From Gemmobacter denitrificans (GTDB lineage Bacteria; Pseudomonadota; Alphaproteobacteria; Rhodobacterales; Rhodobacteraceae), in the NCBI RefSeq assembly GCF_036964905.1, contig NZ_JBALHR010000008.1, positions 1 to 64,000 of the forward strand: a stretch of 64,000 bases of DNA. The letters run 5' to 3'. The translations under genes were made by a program, and so were the position numbers. Positions within the stretch are counted from its first letter, which is position 1. Each line of letters starts with the position of its first letter. The notes below the pieces were generated by a model that had not been told where the DNA came from, made no database searches, and saw nothing but the letters and a program-made list of their open reading frames with translations. Positions 50,377-58,654 of this stretch are shown in pieces.

Positions 50377-52338
50377 TCAACGCGGCAGGCTGGCCGCCAG
50401 ACGCATCAGGTTCACCGCTTCGACCCGATAGCCGAAGGGATCATCCCCCCGCGCGCCTTCGGCCAGGGCGATGGCCTGATCCCAGCCCCAGCCATTCAGA
50501 TATTGCCCGCCGGTCAGCAACTGGCCAAAGCCCGCGATGGCGGCAGCAAAGCGCGCCTCGGCGTCGGGGGCTGCCGTTCCGTCCAGGATCGGGGTGGCAA
50601 TCAGCTGGCTGTCAGCCTGACCCGGCGCTTTCCAGCGCAGTTTCAGGAACCCCAGTTCATCCGACGCGTCCGCTGGCACCTGACCTTCGGGGGCCGCCCC
50701 ATAGCGCAGCGGATCGGTCAGCCGCGCCGCGCTGCCCTGCGGAGTGATTTCATACAGCGCCGTGACCTGATGGCCCGCCCCGATTTCCCCCGCATCAACG
50801 CGATCATTGTTGAAATCCTCGCGTGCAAGCGCCCGGGTTTCATAGCCGATCAGCCGATACTCAGCCACCTTGGCCGGGTTCCATTCCACCTGCAGCTTCA
50901 CATCATCGGCCAGCGGGAACAACGCGCCGGACAATTGATCCACCAGCACCTTACGCGCCTCTTGCGCCGTATCGATATAGGACGCCATGCCATTTCCGGC
51001 CTGTGCCAGCGCCTGCATGGTGGCATCATCCAGATTGCCGCGCCCGAAACCCAGAACCGACAGATAGGTACCCCCTTCGCGCTGACGCGCAATGAAGGTT
51101 TCCAGTTCTGCAGGATCGCTGATACCCAGATTGAAATCCCCGTCGGTGGCCAGCAGAACCCGGCTGACCTCACCGGGGGCGGCCATCAGCGCGGCCTGCT
51201 GATAGGCCAGCGTCAGCCCTTCGGCCCCTGCCGTGCCGCCACCAGCCGCCAGCCGGTCCAGTGCTGCGGAAATTGCAGCGGTCTCGCTGGCCGCTGTCGG
51301 CTCCAGCACCACGCCTGCCGAACCGGCATAGGCCACCAGCGCGACCTGATCGCCTGCGCGCAACTGCGGCAGCACCAGACGCAGCGCCTGTTTCAGCAGC
51401 GGCAGCTTGTCCGGCGCATCCATGCTGCCTGACGTATCCACAAGGAACACAAGGTTCAGCGGCGGGCGGTCCGCCACCTCTGGAAGGCGGCCCTGCAGCC
51501 CGATGCGCACCAGCCGGGTGCCGTCGTTCCACGGCGTCGGAAAAACCGTGACATCGGCGCGAAACGGATCGCTGCCGGTGGGCTGCGGATAGGCATAGGG
51601 GAAATAGTTTACCATCTCCTCGATCCGCACTGCCGCAGGGTCGGGCCATTCGCCTGCCTGCAGAAAGCGGCGGATCAGGCTATAGGCCGCCGTATCCACA
51701 TCGACCGAGAAGGTGGATACCGGGTCTTCTTGCACCAGACGCACCGGATTGGCCGGGGCATTGGCGAAGCTTTCGGTATCGGCCATCTCTGGCGCCGCCG
51801 CTTCGGTCTGGGGCAGCGCCGCCCGGCGTGCCATCGGTTCGGCAAAGGCGGGCGCCTGCTCCATCAGAACCATCGGTTCTTCGGCTGCCATCGGCTCTTC
51901 CATCGCCATGTCCGACAGGGCTTCGGCCGGCTTTGCGGGGGCTGCGGCCGGGGCCTGCGCCGCCATGGGCGCGGGGGCAGGATCAGGGGTTTGCGCGGCC
52001 ACAGGTTCGGACCTAGGCAGCGAGGGCAGCGGCGGCGACAGCGGCGCATCCTGCCGCAAGGCAGGGGCCACCGCCACCAGCGCCACCGCAAGCGCGGCAG
52101 CCGAGGTCGTTGCCGCCAGTATCCTGGCGGAGGAAAGTCGGGTCATCATGGCTTTTGCTCCGGTCAGCCATCCCGCCTTTCGGGGATGGACCTGACTGGA
52201 ACGCGGCGCGGGCTCGTTTTCTTGGAGCTGGTCGAAATTATCCAGCGCCGCCGACAAGGCCGCCAGCCGGGCCGCATCCTGCGCGGGCGGCAGACCGCCC
52301 CGCAATGCTGCCTTGAGCATGTCCAGCTCATCGGTCAT
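50377..52338 (-). CDS. Membrane VWA-domain protein (YfbK-like), partner of the ECF sigma factor
   Basis: A 653-residue protein. Residues 1-65 are cytosolic and helical, a single hydrophobic helix (SARILAATTSAAALAVALVAVAPAL) lies near 70-95, then a Pro/Ala/Glu linker to about 200. The von Willebrand A domain starts near 290 with the MIDAS motif DTSGSMD (about residue 312). A YfbK-type C-terminal region (DDVKLQVEWNPAKVAEYRLIGYETRALAREDFNNDRVDAGEIGAGHQVTALYEI) follows. ATG 52338 overlaps the sigma gene stop (ATGA). The short cytosolic N-terminus before one TM helix is the shape of an anti-sigma factor; that role is inference. Confidence 0.85.
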   Translation of the reverse strand: MTDELDMLKAALRGGLPPAQDAARLAALSAALDNFDQLQENEPAPRSSQVHPRKAGWLTGAKAMMTRLSSARILAATTSAAALAVALVAVAPALRQDAPLSPPLPSLPRSEPVAAQTPDPAPAPMAAQAPAAAPAKPAEALSDMAMEEPMAAEEPMVLMEQAPAFAEPMARRAALPQTEAAAPEMADTESFANAPANPVRLVQEDPVSTFSVDVDTAAYSLIRRFLQAGEWPDPAAVRIEEMVNYFPYAYPQPTGSDPFRADVTVFPTPWNDGTRLVRIGLQGRLPEVADRPPLNLVFLVDTSGSMDAPDKLPLLKQALRLVLPQLRAGDQVALVAYAGSAGVVLEPTAASETAAISAALDRLAAGGGTAGAEGLTLAYQQAALMAAPGEVSRVLLATDGDFNLGISDPAELETFIARQREGGTYLSVLGFGRGNLDDATMQALAQAGNGMASYIDTAQEARKVLVDQLSGALFPLADDVKLQVEWNPAKVAEYRLIGYETRALAREDFNNDRVDAGEIGAGHQVTALYEITPQGSAARLTDPLRYGAAPEGQVPADASDELGFLKLRWKAPGQADSQLIATPILDGTAAPDAEARFAAAIAGFGQLLTGGQYLNGWGWDQAIALAEGARGDDPFGYRVEAVNLMRLAASLPR

Positions 52339-52874
52339 TCCGCTGCCTCCCCTTCCGCAATGCGGCGCAGCCGCTTCTTCACTTCCGACATGCGCCAGGC
52401 CACCGTGCCTTCTGACAGACCCAGAACCTGCGCCGCCTCGGCTTGGGTCATCTCTTCGCCCAGAACCAGCGCCACGGTTTCGCGCAGCTCGGGGCTCAGC
52501 CTGGCCATCGCGCCTTCCAGCCAGGCCAGTCTTTCCCGCTCTTCCGCGATCATTTCCTGGCGCGAGATTTCCCAATCGCCCCAGCCATCCGCAGCACGCG
52601 CCCGCGTTGCCCCGCGCCGTCGCATATCCGCCGCCGCATTCACCACCACCCGATAAAGCCAGGTGGTGAACTTTGCCTCGGCCCGCCAGCCACGCAGCTT
52701 GGCAGGCAAAGCCGCGCATATTTCCTGCGCCAGATCCTGCGCATCCGCCGCCGAACCGGTCAGCCGCCAGCCCAAGCCATAGATGCGATCGTAATGCCGG
52801 TTCACCAGCGCCGCGAAGGCGGCACGGTCACCGCCTGCGGCGGCCAAAGCCAGGGTTTCATCATCCGTATCCAT
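52335..52874 (-). CDS. ECF-type sigma70 RNA polymerase sigma factor
   Basis: A 179-residue alternative sigma factor with region 2 (about residues 18-88; YDRIYGLGWRLTGSAADAQDLAQEICAALPAKL) and region 4 (about 120-172; LSPELRETVALVLGEEMTQAEAAQVLGLSEGTVAWRMSEVKKRLR). It has no N-terminal extension and no region 3. Start ATG 52874 suits the domain boundary. It is coupled by ATGA to the membrane VWA gene, which may control it. Subgroup and regulon are unknown. Confidence 0.9.
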   Translation of the reverse strand: MDTDDETLALAAAGGDRAAFAALVNRHYDRIYGLGWRLTGSAADAQDLAQEICAALPAKLRGWRAEAKFTTWLYRVVVNAAADMRRRGATRARAADGWGDWEISRQEMIAEERERLAWLEGAMARLSPELRETVALVLGEEMTQAEAAQVLGLSEGTVAWRMSEVKKRLRRIAEGEAAE

Positions 52875-52992
52875 GTCTGCCACAGTAGCTGTGACGCAAC
52901 CTGTGGCGCAATCCTTGGCAGGCCACCGCAAAAGCCCCTTGCGCGGACCACTGCCAGTGCAGATATGTCCTTCAACCTTTGGAGGATGCCGG

Positions 52993-54180
52993 TTGCAACG
53001 GATCAGTTTGCCCGAACGTCCCGATTGGCGCGCCAAGGCGGCCGATCTGGGCTTCACCTTTGCCGACATGCATGGCGAACCCTATTGGGATGAAAGCTCG
53101 GCCTATCGATTCACGCTGGCGCAGGTCGAACAGGATATCGAAGACCCGGCCACCGAACTTCATGCGCTCTGCCGCGAGGCGGTGGGCCGGATCCTTGCCG
53201 ATGAGACGCTGATGGCCCGCATGGGCCTGCCCCGGGCGCATTGGGATTACATCGCGGCCAGCTGGGCTTCGGCCGAACCCGAACTGTATGGCCGGATGGA
53301 TCTGGCCTATGATGGTGCAGGCCCCGCGAAACTGCTGGAATACAACGCGGATACGCCAACCTCGCTATACGAATCCGCCGCCTTCCAATGGCTGTGGCTT
53401 GAAGATCAGCAGGCCGCACGGGTGCTGCGCGCGGACAGCGATCAGTTCAACCGCATCCACGAGGCGCTGGTCGAACGCTTTGCCGCGATCTTTGCGCCCG
53501 AAACAGATGTGCATTTCGCGGCCATTGCGGGCAATCCCGAAGATTACGCCACGGTCGAGGCCATGGCCTGGGCCGCGCGCGAGGCAGGCTTGGGCGCGCA
53601 TTACACCGATCTGGAGCGTATCGGCCTGACCGCGACCGGACAGTTTGCCGATGGCGAAGACCGGGTGATCGGCGCGCTGTTCAAGCTCTACCCCTGGGAA
53701 GACCTGTTTGCCGATGATTTCGCGGCCCATCTGGGCAGTTCGGGCTGCCGCTTTGTCGAACCGCCCTGGAAGGCGCTGCTGTCCAACAAGGCGATCCTGC
53801 CAATGCTGTGGAAATTCTTCCCCCGCCATCCCAATCTGCTGCCCGCCTTCTTTGCCGAGGATGTGGCGGCAGGCCTTGCGCCGGAGGCGGCACAGGCACT
53901 TGGCAACGGCCATGTCGAAAAGCCGATCTTTTCGCGCGAAGGGGCGGGCGTGCGGATCATGCTGGGCGGGCAGGTTCTGGAACGCTCGGCCAACAGCGAA
54001 TATGATCATCATCCGCGCATCCTGCAGGCCTATGCCCCCCTGCCCGACATGGGCGGCGCCCATCCGGTGATCGGCGCCTGGATCGTGGGGGAAACCTGCG
54101 TCGGCATGGGTCTGCGCGAAGATGCCAGCCGCATCACGCAAGACCTGTCGCGCTTCAAGCCGCATTTCATCGAAGGGTAA
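52993..54180 (+). CDS. Glutathionylspermidine synthase-like ATP-grasp protein (YgiC-like)
   Basis: A 395-residue protein of the glutathionylspermidine synthetase preATP-grasp/ATP-grasp family. Landmarks: MDLAYDGAGPAKLLEYNADTPTSLYESAAFQWLW near residues 97-130, KLYPWEDLFADDF near 228, EPPWKALLSNKAILPMLW near 252-270 and HVEKPIFSREGAGVRIML near 306-323. It lacks an amidase half. TTG start 52993 has GGAGG 7 nt upstream. With the next gene it repeats the E. coli ygiB-ygiC pair, whose substrate is not proven to be glutathione/spermidine. Confidence 0.88.
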   Translation: MQRISLPERPDWRAKAADLGFTFADMHGEPYWDESSAYRFTLAQVEQDIEDPATELHALCREAVGRILADETLMARMGLPRAHWDYIAASWASAEPELYGRMDLAYDGAGPAKLLEYNADTPTSLYESAAFQWLWLEDQQAARVLRADSDQFNRIHEALVERFAAIFAPETDVHFAAIAGNPEDYATVEAMAWAAREAGLGAHYTDLERIGLTATGQFADGEDRVIGALFKLYPWEDLFADDFAAHLGSSGCRFVEPPWKALLSNKAILPMLWKFFPRHPNLLPAFFAEDVAAGLAPEAAQALGNGHVEKPIFSREGAGVRIMLGGQVLERSANSEYDHHPRILQAYAPLPDMGGAHPVIGAWIVGETCVGMGLREDASRITQDLSRFKPHFIEG

Positions 54181-54188
54181 CCCGTGCC

Positions 54189-54755
54189 ATGAAACGTTCC
54201 CGCCTTGTCCCGCTTGCGCTTCTGGGCGCTGCTGCCTTCGGCCTTTCGGCCTGTCAGGAAGAGGCGACCGACGCCGCCAGCTTCGATACGCTGGACAGCT
54301 GCCTTGCCGCAGCCAAGGCGGATGGCTGGTTCACCGAGGCAGATTGCCGCGACAGTTTTACCACGGCACAGGCCCTGCATGATGAAACCGCCCCGCGCTA
54401 TGCCAGCAAGGACATCTGCGAAGAACAGCATGGGCAAGGGGCCTGTGGCACTGACAGCGTATCGGGCAGCAGCGGCGGCGGATCGATCTTCATGCCATTG
54501 TTGATGGGCTATCTGATCGGCAGCGCGCTCGGCGGGGGCCGCCCGGTGGCACAGCCGCTGATGGGGCGGGCGGGCGGTGGCTTTGCTACCCCCGGCGGCA
54601 CGGCCATCGGCAATCTGAACGGGGCGGGCAAGATGCCGGTTCAGGCCTTCGCCAAGGCCCCTACCACCAAGGGCCTGCCCCCGATGACCCGCGCCGCTGT
54701 CGCAGAACGCGGCGGCTTTGGCAAATCCGCTACCCGCCCCAGCAGCGGAGGCTGA
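54189..54755 (+). CDS. DUF1190 lipoprotein (YgiB-like)
   Basis: A 188-residue lipoprotein. Signal peptide and lipobox LSAC (Cys22) after MKRSRLVPLALLGAAAFGL. The domain has conserved cysteines (DSCLAAAKADGWFTEADCRDSF, DICEEQHGQGACG) and a Gly/Ala-rich C-terminus (GGGSIFMPLLMGYLIGSALGGGR). DUF1190/YgiB proteins are encoded with YgiC-like ATP-grasp enzymes; function unknown. It lies 8 nt after that gene, which supports joint action in the envelope or at its inner side. Confidence 0.82.
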   Translation: MKRSRLVPLALLGAAAFGLSACQEEATDAASFDTLDSCLAAAKADGWFTEADCRDSFTTAQALHDETAPRYASKDICEEQHGQGACGTDSVSGSSGGGSIFMPLLMGYLIGSALGGGRPVAQPLMGRAGGGFATPGGTAIGNLNGAGKMPVQAFAKAPTTKGLPPMTRAAVAERGGFGKSATRPSSGG

Positions 54756-54790
54756 CGCCTAGATCGACCAAAGGGCAAGGCCATCGCAGC

Positions 54791-54850
54791 CCTGCCCTTC
54801 ATCTTGGTGCAGATATCCTCGGGGGAAGGGGCAGTGGGGGCAGAGCCCCC
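54791..54850 (-). repeat. Short dispersed intergenic repeat, copy B
   Basis: Reverse orientation copy of the element at 8061-8110: GGGGGCTCTGCCCCC, CCCCCGAGGATATCTG, ACCAAGATGAAGGGCAGGG on the minus strand. It fills most of the space between the DUF1190 gene and gabD and also forms hairpins. Confidence 0.55.
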
Positions 54851-54864
54851 AGCTTCCCTGGCCC

Positions 54865-56343
54865 TCAGAAGCTCAGGCAGATGTATTTCATCTCCAGATA
54901 ATCTTCCATGCCGTGACGGCTGCCCTCACGCCCCAGACCCGACTGTTTCACCCCGCCAAATGGCGCGACTTCGGTGGAAATGATGCCGGTATTCACCCCG
55001 ACAATGCCATATTCCAGCGCTTCCTGAACGCGGGTGATGCGGCCGATGTCGCGAGAATAGAAGTAGGAGGCAAGGCCGAAGATCGTCGCATTGGCCTTCT
55101 CGACCACCTCTTCTTCGGTCTCGAAGCGGAACAGCGGGGCCAGCGGGCCGAAGGTTTCCTCGTTCGTCACCAACATTTCATCGGTAACGCCCGCCACCAC
55201 CGTCGGTTCAAAGAACGACCCGCCCAGATCATGCCGCTTGCCGCCCGTGACAATCGAACCGCCCTTGGCCAGCGCGTCCTGAATATGTTCTTCGACCTTC
55301 TCGACGGCAGCCATGTTCACCAGCGGGCCAGTGGTCACGCCCGCTTTCAGCCCGTCGCCCACATTCAGCTTGGCCACGGCCGCAGCCAGTTTGGCGGCGA
55401 AGGTGTCATAGACGCCGGCCTGCACATAGATCCGGTTGGCGCAGACGCAGGTCTGGCCGTTGTTGCGGAACTTCGACATCATCGCGCCTTCGACCGCCGC
55501 ATCCAGATCGGCATCGTCAAACACGATGAAGGGCGCATTGCCGCCCAGTTCCATGCTGCATTTCATCACCTGATCCGCCGCCTGACGCAGCAGGATGCGG
55601 CCCACTTCGGTCGAACCGGTGAAGGTCAGCTTGCGCACGATCGGGTTTTCGCAGAATTCCTTGCCGATATCCGACGACCGGGCCGAGGTGATGATCGAGA
55701 ACAGCCCCTTGGGCAGGCCCGCGCGTTCGCCCAGCACAGCCAGAGCCAGCGCCGAAAGCGGGGTTTCCGCCGCCGGACGGCCGACAAAAGCACAGCCCAC
55801 GGCAATCGCCGGGGCGCATTTGCGGGTGATCATCGCATTGGGGAAGTTCCACGGCGTGATGGAGGCCACCACCCCGATCGGCTGTTTCAGCACGGTGATG
55901 CGCTTGTCGCGCAGATGGCCCGGAATGGTTTCGCCATAGACGCGCTTCGCCTCTTCGCCGAACCATTCGATGAAGCTGGCACCATAGGCGATTTCGCCCT
56001 TCGCTTCGGCCAGGGGCTTGCCCATTTCAGCCGTCAGGATCGCGCCCAGATCATCCTGGTTGGCCATCATCAGATCGAACCATTTGCGCATGATCTGCGC
56101 GCGTTCCTTGCCGGTGCGCGCGGCCCATTCCTTTTGCGCCACCTGTGCAGCGGCAATGGCGCGGGCGGTCTCGGCGCGGCCAAGGTTGGGCACGGTGCAG
56201 ATCACATCGCCCCGCGCGGGGTTGCGCACGTCGAAGGTGGTGCCGTCATCGGCATCGATCCATTCGCCCGCGACATAGGCCTTGGTGGCCAGCAGCGAAG
56301 GGTCTTTCAGAAGCGAGCGCAGGTCGGTGACGGAATCAAGCAT
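54865..56343 (-). CDS. gabD: NAD(P)-dependent succinate-semialdehyde dehydrogenase
   Basis: A 492-residue aldehyde dehydrogenase that oxidises succinic semialdehyde to succinate, the last step of GABA and putrescine breakdown. Signatures: PWNFPNAMITRKCAPAIAVG near residues 156-175, FTGSTEVGRIL near 238, the catalytic Glu in MELGGNAPFIVFDDAD near 262-276, and the catalytic Cys in GQTCVCANR near 296-304 (the CxC is typical of GabD). It ends GREGSRHGMEDYLEMKYICL, also GabD-like. A palindrome shared with the spuC-like gene is 81 bp upstream. Confidence 0.93.
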   Translation of the reverse strand: MLDSVTDLRSLLKDPSLLATKAYVAGEWIDADDGTTFDVRNPARGDVICTVPNLGRAETARAIAAAQVAQKEWAARTGKERAQIMRKWFDLMMANQDDLGAILTAEMGKPLAEAKGEIAYGASFIEWFGEEAKRVYGETIPGHLRDKRITVLKQPIGVVASITPWNFPNAMITRKCAPAIAVGCAFVGRPAAETPLSALALAVLGERAGLPKGLFSIITSARSSDIGKEFCENPIVRKLTFTGSTEVGRILLRQAADQVMKCSMELGGNAPFIVFDDADLDAAVEGAMMSKFRNNGQTCVCANRIYVQAGVYDTFAAKLAAAVAKLNVGDGLKAGVTTGPLVNMAAVEKVEEHIQDALAKGGSIVTGGKRHDLGGSFFEPTVVAGVTDEMLVTNEETFGPLAPLFRFETEEEVVEKANATIFGLASYFYSRDIGRITRVQEALEYGIVGVNTGIISTEVAPFGGVKQSGLGREGSRHGMEDYLEMKYICLSF

Positions 56344-56423
56344 CGGGGCCTCCAGGATCGGGTTGCCCGAAGGTGAACCATGTTCGCCGCCGCATGTCCA
56401 GTTCGGCGGCGGGGTGTTGACCC

Positions 56424-56437
56424 GAATTTGATCAAAT
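56424..56437. promoter_or_regulatory. Candidate operator, site 2 (shared with the aminotransferase gene)
   Basis: GAATTTGATCAAAT, identical to 14 bp of the perfect palindrome at 25214-25229. It is 81 bp upstream of the gabD start. CCGAA and TTCGG flank it, so it may extend to about 22 bp with imperfect symmetry. Confidence 0.6.
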
Positions 56438-56448
56438 ATTTCGGTATG

Positions 56449-56480
56449 CCCGGGCCAGCACCCCAGGGTGCCAGCCCGGA
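56449..56480 (-). terminator. Hairpin after the large RTX gene
   Basis: CCGGGC..GCACCC with GGGTGC..GCCCGG forms two 6-bp helices separated by a 2-nt mismatch, just beyond the RTX stop (56489) on the minus strand. No U run, so it is a probable rather than certain terminator. Confidence 0.45.
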
Positions 56481-56488
56481 ATTCCCTG

Positions 56489-58522
56489 TCAGATGATCTC
56501 GATCACATCAGCCAGACCTGCCAGGGATGACACCCCTTCCAGCACAATGGCCCCTTTGCGACCGAAATCCAGCACCACATCCGCCCCGGTATCGCGCCCG
56601 AAGTCGCGCACCACCTGCCGGGCGCTGCGGGTTCCGGTCCACAGCGCATCATCCAGCAGCAACGTGTCATTGCGAAGGCTGAAGTCGGTCACCCGGTCAC
56701 GCCCGCTGCCGGTGGCAAAGACAATCACATCGGCCCCTGCCCCGCTGGTCAGCACGTCATTGCTGCGCCCGCCATCCATCCGGTCATCCCCGGCGCCACC
56801 GTTCATCCGATCGGCGCCAAGACCGCCAATCAACTGGTCATTGCCCGCACCGCCCAACAGCGTATCGTTGCCAGCCCCGCCAGACAGCGTATTGTTGCCG
56901 AAAAGATCGCTCAGCCGGTCATTGCCGCCCTTGCCATCGATCACCGTGTTGCCGAGGAACGACCCGACCTTGTCGGCCCGTGTCGAAGTCACAGGCCCTG
57001 CCAGTTGCGCGGCGATGTTGAACCGCGCGCCGCCGATGTTCAGCGTTTCGACCTTGCCCGACCCTTCGGCGAAGTAATTGGCCAGGGATAGCGTATCGGT
57101 GACATTGCCCATCCGATCCTGCACCTGAACGGTCAGGGTCGAGGTGAAGGTGCTGGTCCTCAGAAGCGTAACCCGCCCGGGATTGATCCCGGTCATCGCG
57201 ACAGTGTCCGTGCCGCCGGTATCAAAGATCGTGTCGGTGCCGAAACCCGCAGCCAAGCGATAGCTGTCATTGCCGATATTGCCGCGGAACACCTCGTTGC
57301 GTTCACTCCCCACAAGCGTATCGTTCTGGGCCGTGCCCGCCAGGTCGGTCCAGCCGATTGCCCCCCGGATGGTCAGACCGCCCAGCAGGTTGATCCGGCT
57401 TCCATCGGCAAATTCCAGCGTCTCGATGGCCTTCCCGTCCAGATGATCCTGCAGCGTGATCGTGCCGACCACATTCTCCAGTTCATCGACCACATTGATG
57501 AACAGATCACCTTCGCCAAAGGCGCTTCCCGGGCCGTTGCTCACCAGCCGCACATCGCCCCGGTCGATTGAATCGTCGATCAGGATGCGGTCACTGCCCT
57601 GCGCATCGGTGACACGGTCAAACCCGAAGCCTTCGGAAAAGACATAGGTATCGGCCCCTTGATCACCACGCAGGGTTTCATTGCGGGTTGTCGAAATCAT
57701 CCGGTCGGCAAAGAAGGTGCCGGTCAGATCGGTGTCGCCAACAGCGCCCTGCAGGGTCAGCCCGCCCGTCAGCGTCAGTGTGGAGCCATCGGCAAAGGCC
57801 AGCGTTTCCACAGCCCTACCCCCCAGATGATCATTGACCGTGATCTGGGAAATCACATTCTCGAATTCGTCAACGACGCTGATGAACAGATCGCCCACAC
57901 CAAAGCTCGTGCCGGTGCCGCTGGTGTTCAGCCGGATCGCATCCCGGGTAACCGATGCGTCAAACTGGATACGGTCACGGCCCTGGCTGTCGGTGACAGA
58001 GTCGAGACCGGAATCTGCTGCAAACAGATAGGTGTCGTCGCCTTGATCCCCGAAAAAGCGTTCGTTGCGGGTGGTGGATTGAAAACGGTCGGCGCGCAGG
58101 GTGCCGATCAGATCGGTGTCTCCGGCATAGCCCTGCAGGGTCAGCACGCCACCAAGCGACATGCTGGACCCATCCGCAAAAGTGATGCTTTCAACGCCCA
58201 AACCGTCAAGCTGATCATGCACGGTGATCTGGGACACCAGATTATCAAATTCATCGACAATGCTGACGAACAACTGGCCCTGGCCAAAGCCGCTACCCGG
58301 TCCACTGGTATTGAAACGCAGCATGTCCCGGCTGATGCTGCTGTCGAACAGGATACGGTCGGTTCCTGCCGTGTCGGTGATCTGGTCACTCCCGACAACC
58401 CGGGTGAAACTGTAGGTGTCATTTCCGCTTAGCCCGAACAGCCGGTCATTGACCGGGCTCGTCCCGAAGCTTCCCCCGGAAAGCGTATCGTCGCGATCAT
58501 TCTCACCTGTGAAATCTGCCAT
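56489..58522 (-). CDS. RTX-type protein with four tandem 126-residue repeats
   Basis: A 677-residue acidic protein likely exported by a type I system. Four repeats of about 126 residues start at roughly 25, 152, 279 and 406 (each N-[DE]-x-x-x-G-x-x-G-x-D-x-Y, then TDRILFD, FG-x-G-[DQ]-LF-[IV]-[SN]-[IV]-VDE, V-[ES]-T-[IL]-x-FADGS); the fourth is degenerate. A canonical RTX block (GGAGNDTLLGGAGNDQLIGG) follows near 540-600. The C-terminal 80 residues (DRVTDFSLRNDTLLLDDALW... LADVIEII) have the form of a type I secretion signal. No transporter is nearby. ATG 58522 has GGAGG 5 nt upstream. Confidence 0.83.
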   Translation of the reverse strand: MADFTGENDRDDTLSGGSFGTSPVNDRLFGLSGNDTYSFTRVVGSDQITDTAGTDRILFDSSISRDMLRFNTSGPGSGFGQGQLFVSIVDEFDNLVSQITVHDQLDGLGVESITFADGSSMSLGGVLTLQGYAGDTDLIGTLRADRFQSTTRNERFFGDQGDDTYLFAADSGLDSVTDSQGRDRIQFDASVTRDAIRLNTSGTGTSFGVGDLFISVVDEFENVISQITVNDHLGGRAVETLAFADGSTLTLTGGLTLQGAVGDTDLTGTFFADRMISTTRNETLRGDQGADTYVFSEGFGFDRVTDAQGSDRILIDDSIDRGDVRLVSNGPGSAFGEGDLFINVVDELENVVGTITLQDHLDGKAIETLEFADGSRINLLGGLTIRGAIGWTDLAGTAQNDTLVGSERNEVFRGNIGNDSYRLAAGFGTDTIFDTGGTDTVAMTGINPGRVTLLRTSTFTSTLTVQVQDRMGNVTDTLSLANYFAEGSGKVETLNIGGARFNIAAQLAGPVTSTRADKVGSFLGNTVIDGKGGNDRLSDLFGNNTLSGGAGNDTLLGGAGNDQLIGGLGADRMNGGAGDDRMDGGRSNDVLTSGAGADVIVFATGSGRDRVTDFSLRNDTLLLDDALWTGTRSARQVVRDFGRDTGADVVLDFGRKGAIVLEGVSSLAGLADVIEII

Positions 58523-58654
58523 TCTGGCCTCCACTCACCTAAAAAATTCTTGCTAAAGGCTGCCCGCCAAACGCGGTAACGGCCTGAATTGACCTAGCGG
58601 CGTCTGGCTGCAGAACGCAACCCCAAGACCCGCCCTTTCCCAAACGGCAATGGA

